Of a stretch of DNA of 53,189 nucleotides, positions 9,025 to 15,011 are shown in pieces (the first letter of the stretch is position 1; each line of letters opens with the position of its first letter). The stretch is from Gemmatimonadaceae bacterium. Lineage in GTDB: Bacteria; Gemmatimonadota; Gemmatimonadetes; Gemmatimonadales; Gemmatimonadaceae. The stretch spans positions 1-53,189 of the forward strand of contig JANWIF010000038.1 of NCBI GenBank assembly GCA_025450035.1. Direction: 5' to 3'. The position numbers and the translations under genes were made by a program. The notes under the pieces are model-generated. The model made no database searches, was not told the DNA's origin, and saw only the letters and a program-made list of their open reading frames with translations.

Positions 9025-9245
9025 CGAGTGGTGGAGCGCCGCTGCGGTTGGTGAGCGGCGCCGACGCAGAGGAACACGCCACATCGGGCGCCGCGTCTTC
9101 GGATGCGGCGCCCGAATCCGTTCCGTTCGACGCGTACTCGACGGCCGTGGTGGGAGCGGTGGAGCGGGTGCGGCCGAGCATCGGTGCGTTCACGCCCCCC
9201 CGTGCCGCCGGCCGCGCGATCGTTGGGTGGAGAGCCGGCGAATGA
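9021..9245 (+). pseudogene. Truncated N-terminus of a trypsin-like (HtrA/DegP-type) protease
   Basis: A 74-residue frame begins at ATG 9021, overlapping the sigma-factor stop (ATGA). Residues about 36-57 (F-D-A-Y-S-T-A-V-V-G-A-V-E-R-V-R-P-S) resemble the helix that opens HtrA-type S1C proteases, just before the first beta-strand. The similarity stops there, at a C-rich tract near 9194-9202; the His-Asp-Ser triad and PDZ domain are missing, and the rest overlaps the 3' end of the gene on the opposite strand. It is most simply the remnant of an operon partner of the sigma factor, cut by a deletion. It could instead be a genuine small protein. Confidence 0.45.
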
Positions 9246-9744
9246 GCTGCATCTGGCCCGCGTGATATGCGTCGTGGGTTGCCAGGCCTAACACTTCGAT
9301 CCCGTACGTCACGGAGCGGCCGCGGCCCAGGCTTGCGAGCCGCTCGGCGGGAATGTGTTCGACCGTTTCGAGGAGCCGGCGTTGCAGCTCGGCGAGCAGT
9401 TCCATGTCGGCCGACCATTCCACGTCGCCACCGAGGACAGGCACCGCGGGCCACCACGGCGCCTCGAGCGCGCGCGGAAAGCGCGTGCGCGGGCGATCCG
9501 TTAGGCGGCCGATCACGCGGTGGCGAGCATACGCCAAGTGCAGCACGATCTCCCAGATGTTGTGCCGGCCCGGTGCCGGCCGCCACCGGGCCGCACGCGC
9601 ATCGAGGTCCCGCAGCGCCTGCCGAACTGACGGACCGTGCCACGCACCGCCGCCGTAGTTCTCGAGCAGCGTGCGAACGAGCAGCGGCACAGATGGATTG
9701 GACGCCGATACCGCTGCGGTACGACGTCGTGGTGCAGGGCTCAT
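9190..9744 (-). CDS. DinB-superfamily (four-helix bundle) protein
   Basis: A 184-residue protein with the layout of DinB/YfiT-like four-helix bundles: an N-terminal helix, the H-N-I-W-E-I-V-L-H-L-A-Y helix (around residues 80-92) and the C-terminal H-D-A-Y-H-A-G-Q helix. The conserved histidines would form the metal site used by thiol-dependent transferases or DNA-damage-inducible proteins of this family. The substrate is unknown. The last 15 or so residues are Arg-rich and overlap the truncated protease remnant on the other strand, which may mean this 3' end was rewritten by the same deletion. Confidence 0.8.
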   Translation of the reverse strand: MSPAPRRRTAAVSASNPSVPLLVRTLLENYGGGAWHGPSVRQALRDLDARAARWRPAPGRHNIWEIVLHLAYARHRVIGRLTDRPRTRFPRALEAPWWPAVPVLGGDVEWSADMELLAELQRRLLETVEHIPAERLASLGRGRSVTYGIEVLGLATHDAYHAGQMQLIRRLSTQRSRGRRHGGA

Positions 9745-9860
9745 GACGAGATTCCTCCTCCGGGATGCGACGTGTCGAACTGCTCTCAGGTTGAACCGAT
9801 GAACGGCTGCCCGTCAATGGATATCGTCTCGACTTACCAGCGACTCACCAAGCGAGAGCC

Positions 9861-10745
9861 TCACTCCACCTCGTCGATGGAGCGCGGCCAATCCTGCTTG
9901 AGCAGCCGGGAGAGGGCGCGGTCGGCGAGTCGTCTTCCGCCGGTTTGACAGCGGGCACAGTAATTGGTCTCGTTGGCCGCGTAGCGGATACGCTGCACGG
10001 GCGAGCCGCATACCGGGCACGGACGGCCAAAACGGCCGTGGACCGCCATCCCTTCGCGAAACGCCGTCACCGTCTCGGGGAATCCGTCGCTCACCTCGGC
10101 GCGCAAGCGAGCCATCCATTCGGTGAGCACCGCCCGCGTCGCATCGTACAGTAACGTGATGTCGTCCGATGTGAGGCGCGATGTGAGAGTGAGCGGCGAC
10201 AGTCGCGCCCGGTGCAGTATCTCATCGGAGTAGGCGTTGCCGATCCCGCTGAGCAACCGCGGATCGGTGAGGGCGCGCTTGACTGTGTGATTCTCCGACC
10301 TCAGCCGCTCGGCGAAGGCCGTGCGATCCGCGCCGAGCGGCTCCAGACCGCCCCGGTCGAACGAGCGAAGCGCTGCTTCGCCGCGCAGGATGTGCAATGA
10401 GGCGCGACGCGTGGTTCCCGCTTCGGTGAGGGTGAGGACGCCCGTTGGAAATGTGAACGCCGCCAGGACGTGGCCGCGCGGCGACTTCGCACCCGGTGCC
10501 CGCCACCGCAGTCGGCCGGCGATCATCAGGTGGATGACGACGAACACCTCGTCTTCGAGGCCGAGTACGATGCGTTTGCCGACACGGCGCAGCTCGGTGA
10601 CGTGCTTGCCTTCCACATCCGACGTCGACGGCGCCACCGTGCGGAGCACGAACGGCGTTTTTAGCGTAAGGCACGTCAACGGCTGGCGCAGCACGCGCGG
10701 CGCCAAGCAGTCGAGGTAAACGGCAATATCGGGAAGCTCGGGCAT
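9861..10745 (-). CDS. fpg: Formamidopyrimidine-DNA glycosylase (Fpg/Nei family)
   Basis: A 294-residue base-excision repair enzyme. Once the initiator Met is removed, Pro2 (in M-P-E-L-P-D) would be the catalytic N-terminus and Glu3 the acid. The middle carries the helix-two-turn-helix stretch L-L-S-G-I-G-N-A-Y-S-D-E-I-L. The C-terminus has the zinc finger C-P-V-C ... C-A-R-C followed by Gln and a short Arg-rich tail. It removes oxidised purines such as 8-oxoguanine. The open frame extends far upstream, but the start at 10745 is fixed by the obligatory P-E. The tail after the finger is longer than usual. Confidence 0.92.
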   Translation of the reverse strand: MPELPDIAVYLDCLAPRVLRQPLTCLTLKTPFVLRTVAPSTSDVEGKHVTELRRVGKRIVLGLEDEVFVVIHLMIAGRLRWRAPGAKSPRGHVLAAFTFPTGVLTLTEAGTTRRASLHILRGEAALRSFDRGGLEPLGADRTAFAERLRSENHTVKRALTDPRLLSGIGNAYSDEILHRARLSPLTLTSRLTSDDITLLYDATRAVLTEWMARLRAEVSDGFPETVTAFREGMAVHGRFGRPCPVCGSPVQRIRYAANETNYCARCQTGGRRLADRALSRLLKQDWPRSIDEVE

Positions 10746-10850
10746 TGAGAACCGGCCGTGGGGTGAGCGAGCTGCGACACACGGTGGTGAATCATACGGC
10801 GAACGCACGGTGCGAGGAAACCGGGCGCGGCCAGGAGCGTGGAGCGGGCA

Positions 10851-10994
10851 ATGGCCAGCCGCAGGCGTGGCACGTTGCGTAGCGGCACGCAGGGACGCGG
10901 CGGCAAGGTGACCAGTCGGAAGCAGGCGATCGCGATTGGTTTGTCGGAAGCGCGGAAGAAGGGGGACAAGGTGTCGCGCCGTCCGGCGTCCTAA
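10851..10994 (+). CDS. DUF6496-like small basic protein
   Basis: A 47-residue basic ORF with the signature T-S-R-K-Q-A-I-A-I-G-L-S-E-A-R-K-K-G in its centre, typical of small DUF6496 proteins found beside transport or stress genes in many soil bacteria. Homologues usually carry about 15 more residues at the start. The upstream codons K-P-G-A-A-R-S-V-E-R-A are readable in frame but have no normal start codon before a stop at 10788, so either the start is non-canonical or the gene now begins at ATG 10851, which has a GGAG six bases before it. The function is unknown; the Lys/Arg content suggests nucleic-acid contact. Confidence 0.7.
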   Translation: MASRRRGTLRSGTQGRGGKVTSRKQAIAIGLSEARKKGDKVSRRPAS

Positions 10995-11144
10995 CCGGAC
11001 GAGAGTCGTGCGCGCCGGCGCGGCGCGGGGTCGTTGACGAATCAGCGGCCGGCGACGCGCTCCGATCGTCGGGCACGACAGTTGCTTCGTACGGTACGCA
11101 CTTGCCGGCGTACCGGGCGAAGCCTTCATTGGAGGATACCGCAC

Positions 11145-11297
11145 ATGCTGTGGACACTCGTGGTGATACTGGTGGTCCTCTGGATACTCGGCTTCGGCGT
11201 CTTTCACGTCGCGGGGGGTCTGATTCACCTGCTGCTGGTGGTCGCGTTGATCATTGTGGTCGTGCGCCTGTTGTCGGGCCGACGTCCGGTGATCTAA
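11145..11297 (+). CDS. lmo0937-type small membrane protein
   Basis: A 50-residue protein made of two hydrophobic helices: residues about 2-22 and 25-43, with a G-F-G-V-F-H turn and a basic tail L-L-S-G-R-R-P. This is the layout of the widespread lmo0937-like inner-membrane proteins, whose role is unknown but which are often stress-induced. A GGAGG lies about nine bases before the ATG. It stands alone between the DUF6496-like gene and the NRAMP-like transporter. Confidence 0.8.
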   Translation: MLWTLVVILVVLWILGFGVFHVAGGLIHLLLVVALIIVVVRLLSGRRPVI

Positions 11298-11349
11298 CAT
11301 CGCGCATGGCGTACGGCGTTTGCGCGCCGCACGCGCGCCTGATCCGGGC

Positions 11350-12660
11350 ATGACCACCGACGCTGCGCAGGCGCCCGCGGCTGCGCCGGCGAGCGCCCGC
11401 GGCGTCCGCGGTCTGTTAGGCGAGTTGGGTCCGGGACTCATCACCGGCGCCGCCGATGATGATCCGTCCGGCATCGCGACGTACTCGCAGGCCGGCGCAT
11501 CGTTCGGCTACGGACTGCTGTGGACAGCGCTGCTCTGCATGCCGCTGATGGCGGCCGTGCAGACCATGTGTGCGCGCATCGGCGTGGTGGCGGAACGCGG
11601 GCTGGCGAGCGTGCTGCGCGAGTACTACGCGCGATGGCTGCTCTGGCTGGCCTGTTCGCTGCTGTTCGTGGGAAATACCATCAACATCGCCGCCGATCTG
11701 GGCGGCATGGGAGCCGCGGCGGAACTCTTGACCGGCGCGCGCGCGCTCTGGTTCGTCCCCGCGTTCACGGTGCTCATTCTGGCGCTGCTCGTGTTCGCGA
11801 CGTACCAGCGGATGACGCGCATCTTGAAGTGGCTGGCGCTGGTGCTGTTTGCCTACGTCGCGGCGGCGTTCTTCGCGCACCCCGACTGGCACGCCGTCGC
11901 GGCCGGCACATTCATCCCCCGCATCCAGCTGCGTTCAGACTACCTGCTGATGTTCGTGGCGATCCTCGGCACCACGATCTCGCCGTATCTGTTCTTCTGG
12001 CAGGCCGCGCAGAACGCCGAGCAGGAAGTGCACGCATCGCCGCACGTCGCGCGGCGCCGCCGGTCGCGATGGGCCGTGCGCCACGCGTTAGGCAGCGCGT
12101 CACACGACGTGAACACGGGGATGTTCATCTCGCAAGCGATCATGTATTTCATCATTCTCACCACCGGCGCGACGCTGCACTCGGCGACGCACTCGTACAC
12201 GATCGACACCGCGGCACAGGCGGCGGCCGCGCTGCGCCCCCTCGCTGGAGAGGGCGCGACGGTGATTTTCGCGCTCGGATTGGTGGGCACCGGCCTGCTC
12301 GGCGTCCCGGTGCTCGCCGGCTCCGCCGCCTACGCGCTGGGCGAGGCCGGCGCGTGGCGAACCGGAATGGACGAGACGCCACGGAGCGCGGCGCCGTTTT
12401 ACGGCGTGATGGCCGCGGCCATGGTAGTCGGCATGGTCCTCGCACTCGCCCACATCAACGCCATGAAGCTGCTGCTCTGGTCCGCCGTCGTGAACGGCCT
12501 GCTCGCGCCGCCGCTCGTGATCATCATCCTCATCATCTGCAACAACGCCACCGTCATGGGCGCGTATCGCAACGGGCGCACGCTCAACATCCTCGGCGGA
12601 CTCGTCGCCGTGATGATGAGCGGCGCCGCTATCGCGCTCATCGTCTCGTGGCTCACCTGA
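11350..12660 (+). CDS. NRAMP-family (NRAMP-related) metal transporter
   Basis: A 436-residue integral membrane protein with about 11 helices in the LeuT-like NRAMP fold. The first helix carries D-D-D-P-S-G (residues 36-41) where classical NRAMPs have D-P-G-N. The sixth has T-I-S-P-Y-L-F-F-W-Q in place of A-x-x-M-P-H, so the metal-binding Met and His are missing. This matches the divergent COG1914 branch rather than MntH. It probably moves a divalent ion (Mg or Mn are candidates) with protons, but the altered site makes the substrate uncertain. The ATG at 11350 precedes a 15-residue polar N-tail. Confidence 0.82.
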   Translation: MTTDAAQAPAAAPASARGVRGLLGELGPGLITGAADDDPSGIATYSQAGASFGYGLLWTALLCMPLMAAVQTMCARIGVVAERGLASVLREYYARWLLWLACSLLFVGNTINIAADLGGMGAAAELLTGARALWFVPAFTVLILALLVFATYQRMTRILKWLALVLFAYVAAAFFAHPDWHAVAAGTFIPRIQLRSDYLLMFVAILGTTISPYLFFWQAAQNAEQEVHASPHVARRRRSRWAVRHALGSASHDVNTGMFISQAIMYFIILTTGATLHSATHSYTIDTAAQAAAALRPLAGEGATVIFALGLVGTGLLGVPVLAGSAAYALGEAGAWRTGMDETPRSAAPFYGVMAAAMVVGMVLALAHINAMKLLLWSAVVNGLLAPPLVIIILIICNNATVMGAYRNGRTLNILGGLVAVMMSGAAIALIVSWLT

Positions 12661-12661
12661 C

Positions 12662-12938
12662 TCAGAGCGATAGCAGGTACTGCACGAGGTCGGACTTCTG
12701 CTGTGCAGAGAGGTTCAGGTGCTTGGCCATGTCATAGCGATTTACGACGCCGAGGAGCGTCGCCGCGCTGCCATCGTGAAAGTACGGCGGATGCTGCCAC
12801 ACACCGTGCAGCGGCGAGGTGCGCCACATCTTGGTCGCCGAACGCAGCGCGTACCCGGGGTCGGTTGGAATCTCCGACAGCGCATGGAGGCCCGAGTTCG
12901 CGTCGGTGAGCACCTTCCCCCGAGTGACACGTGATGCA
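12662..12938 (-). pseudogene. C-terminal remnant of a c-type cytochrome (di-heme peroxidase-like)
   Basis: The last 83 codons on the reverse strand read L-H-G-V-W-Q-H-P-P-Y-F-H-D-G-S-A-A-T-L and end L-V-Q-Y-L-L-S-L, the usual tail of di-heme cytochrome c peroxidase-like proteins. A heme motif C-I-T-C-H is encoded at 12924-12938 but in a different frame; removing one G from the five-G run between them would join the two frames. Upstream of the motif the next gene's 3' end begins (12993), so the rest of the cytochrome gene is gone. It is a 3' fragment with a frameshift and probably not functional. It converges with the transporter gene with one base between stops. Confidence 0.7.
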
Positions 12939-12992
12939 TTGTCCGCTACTTACGCTTGGCCGAGTCCGCCGAATCCGGGGCGGCGATCCAGC

Positions 12993-14318
12993 TCACTCTG
13001 ACGCGACGAGCGCCTCCACCGCAGAGCGCAGGCGGACGAGTCCAGACTCGAGGTCGCTCTTCGACACAGCGCCAACGGAGAACCTGAACCAGCCGGTATC
13101 GCCGGTTATGCCGAAGGCCTGGAACGGAATCACGGCGACGCCTGCGGCATTGAGCAGGTATCGGCGAACGTCTTCGCTTCCACACAGCACGGTGCCATCG
13201 GGGGTGCGGCGCCCATCGAGGTCGAGTCGCACACTGGCGTAGATGGTGGACACGGGTGGGATCGAGTCCACGGGAAGACCCGCCGCGCGCATGGCGGTGC
13301 ACGCGGAGTGGATCGCATCGAGGCGCACCGCGAGTTCGCGGTGCATCGTCTGGTGGTACGCGTCGATCACCTCGGGTTGGCCGAAAAGCCGTGCCGTGCC
13401 CAACTGTCCGGGGCGCGGCGCCCACGCGCCGATATGGCTCACGAAGTCGGCCATGTGGCGGACGACGTCGCGCGGACCGGTGACCCACCCGACGCGCAAT
13501 CCCGTAGATGCGAATGCCTTCGAGATGGCGTCGACCGAAATCACGTACGGTTCCATGTCCGGACGAAGCACCACCGGGTGCACGTGCCGGGTGCGGCCGA
13601 GGGTGAGCATCCAATAGACCTGATCATAGAGCAGGAACAAAGGGCGATCCGCCGCCGTGCGGGCCGTGTTTTCCTCGAGCACCAGGTCGCAGATCTCGCC
13701 TAACGTAGCCTCGTCGAACGCGGTGCCCGACGGATTGAGCGGCGAGTTGAGCACCAGCAGCCGCGCACCGCGGATGGCGCGCGCGAGCGCGGCACGCGTG
13801 GGGAGGAACGACATGGCATCGGTGCACGTGACCGGTCGCGCGGTCGCGCCGACGAGCTGACAATAGTCGGCGTTGTTCCACGACGGCACCGGAAAGACCA
13901 CAGCGTCTCCCGGATCGAGCAGCGTTCGGAAGGCGGTGTAGATACAGGGACGCGCGCCAGCGGCGACGATCACGGCGTCGCTCGTGTAGTGGATGCCCAG
14001 TCGTTGGGCGTAGAACGCGGCGATCGCTTCGCGCAGCACAGGCAGCCCGCTCGACGGCGGGTAGTTGGTTTCGCCGGCGCTCAACGCCTCCTGGATCGCC
14101 GCGACCAGCGCCGCCGGAGCGGGGAACTGACGCGGGTTGAAATCGCCAACCGTGAGATTGCACACCGGACGCCCAACGGCCACCAGCGCGCGGATCTCGG
14201 CGGCAATCCGAAGGATCTGCGACGCGCGCGACGCGGCGGCGATACGCGACACGCGTGGCGCGCCGGTGACGACGGACACGGAACTCGCTGGTCGGTCTGG
14301 CACAGCATGCAACGTCAT
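12993..14318 (-). CDS. Class I/II PLP-dependent aminotransferase
   Basis: A 441-residue fold-type I aminotransferase. The Schiff-base lysine is in S-K-A-F-A-S-T-G-L-R-V-G-W, the substrate-carboxylate arginine in F-R-F-S, and the cofactor segment in L-N-S-P-L-N-P-S-G-T and Y-D-Q-V-Y. It resembles aspartate or aromatic aminotransferases of the AspC/AraT type, but the amino acid used cannot be fixed from sequence. An N-terminal stretch of about 45 residues before N-L-T-V-G-D-F is a little longer than average; a later start at the V-S-R-I region is possible but lacks a good codon. It stands alone. Confidence 0.88.
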   Translation of the reverse strand: MTLHAVPDRPASSVSVVTGAPRVSRIAAASRASQILRIAAEIRALVAVGRPVCNLTVGDFNPRQFPAPAALVAAIQEALSAGETNYPPSSGLPVLREAIAAFYAQRLGIHYTSDAVIVAAGARPCIYTAFRTLLDPGDAVVFPVPSWNNADYCQLVGATARPVTCTDAMSFLPTRAALARAIRGARLLVLNSPLNPSGTAFDEATLGEICDLVLEENTARTAADRPLFLLYDQVYWMLTLGRTRHVHPVVLRPDMEPYVISVDAISKAFASTGLRVGWVTGPRDVVRHMADFVSHIGAWAPRPGQLGTARLFGQPEVIDAYHQTMHRELAVRLDAIHSACTAMRAAGLPVDSIPPVSTIYASVRLDLDGRRTPDGTVLCGSEDVRRYLLNAAGVAVIPFQAFGITGDTGWFRFSVGAVSKSDLESGLVRLRSAVEALVASE

Positions 14319-14437
14319 CGACGTTCTCCGGATTGGTCGTTACGGCGGGCGACCGCGCCGCGAGCCTGTTGAGCGGCGCTTCGACAGAGAGTAAACGCCG
14401 CACACCGGATTGTGCAGTCCCCGTCGATCTGCAGCCT

Positions 14438-14465
14438 CGCGCGCGCTAGAACGCGCGCGCTAGAA
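14438..14465. repeat. Perfect 14-bp tandem duplication at a gene end
   Basis: CGCGCGCGCTAGAA occurs twice head to tail at 14438-14451 and 14452-14465. The second copy contains the TAG stop (on the reverse strand, 14460-14462) of the secreted unknown protein. It looks like a recent slippage event. It leaves a back-up TAG, though out of frame, 14 bases further on. Confidence 0.7.
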
Positions 14466-14897
14466 ATGGAGCAGGTTCAGCCTCGCGATTGCGATGACCG
14501 TGCGCCGAAGCGCGCTGCCGCCCCCAATCGCCGAGCTCATGTTGTAGTAGTGACACGTGAACACACGATCGCCCCACCGAATCGTCAGTCCGCTGCCGTC
14601 CCAGTACGCCTCATCACCAAGCCCGGCTTGCCTGAGCCCGGCCTTGCGCAAGGGTCCAAGTCGCGCCGCTCCGTCCGCCCTGAGCAGCACGAGGTCGATG
14701 TGCGCCTGGGCACCGTGGCCGCTCGTGCGGAGCTCGTACGAGCAGATTTCGGGCGCATCGACGACCTTCACCACAGGAACTGATACGTACGCCCCGCTCC
14801 GGCTTGCCGGAGCGCACGGTCGCCTCGTACTATGAAGCGGTTGCAGGCCCACGGCGAGCACAACGGTGGCGAACGCCACGACGACACTGGCCCGCAT
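14460..14897 (-). CDS. Secreted protein of unknown function
   Basis: About 145 residues from the ATG at 14897, chosen because it directly precedes a clean signal peptide (R-A-S-V-V-V-A-F-A-T-V-V-L-A-V-G); an in-frame ATG at 14924 is the alternative. Three cysteines are spread along the mature part. The segment G-L-G-D-E-A-Y-W-D-G ... L-T-I-R-W-G-D-R-V-F-T-C recalls small secreted proteins with a 'GLGDEA...vRkGd' signature in which a hydrophobic strand pair is present, but I do not recognise the family. It is divergent from the SARP-like regulator. Confidence 0.6.
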   Translation of the reverse strand: MRASVVVAFATVVLAVGLQPLHSTRRPCAPASRSGAYVSVPVVKVVDAPEICSYELRTSGHGAQAHIDLVLLRADGAARLGPLRKAGLRQAGLGDEAYWDGSGLTIRWGDRVFTCHYYNMSSAIGGGSALRRTVIAIARLNLLHF

Positions 14898-14992
14898 TGA
14901 AAGTCTTCCTGAGAACGGTGTCAATAGTGTGCACGGCTCCTGTTAGCCGTTCGTTCCCTCGCCGTTATCCAGGTCGAACGGCCGAATTCCGC

Positions 14993-15002
14993 GGGGGGGG
15001 GG
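14993..15002 (+). promoter_or_regulatory. Ten-G tract in the ribosome-binding region of the SARP-like gene
   Basis: An uninterrupted run of ten G ends nine bases before the ATG at 15012, where the Shine-Dalgarno sequence should be. The tract can pair with the anti-SD pyrimidines only in part. Slippage in it would change the spacing between ribosome-binding bases and start, a known phase-variation design; that role here is inference. Confidence 0.35.
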
Positions 15003-15011
15003 CGTGATGGC

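Noticed and set aside
9861-11474. A 537-residue Fpg with long N-terminal extension
   Set aside because: The catalytic Pro2 and Glu3 must be at the N-terminus, fixing the start at 10745; the extension is antisense to two small genes and the NRAMP-like gene start.
13243-14403. Overlapping forward and reverse frames across the aminotransferase
   Set aside because: Only the 12993-14318 reverse frame has PLP-enzyme motifs; the others are shadows.
14438-14465. Terminator of the secreted unknown gene
   Set aside because: The GCGCGC repeats are a tandem duplication rather than an inverted repeat of useful stem-loop geometry, and no T-tract follows.
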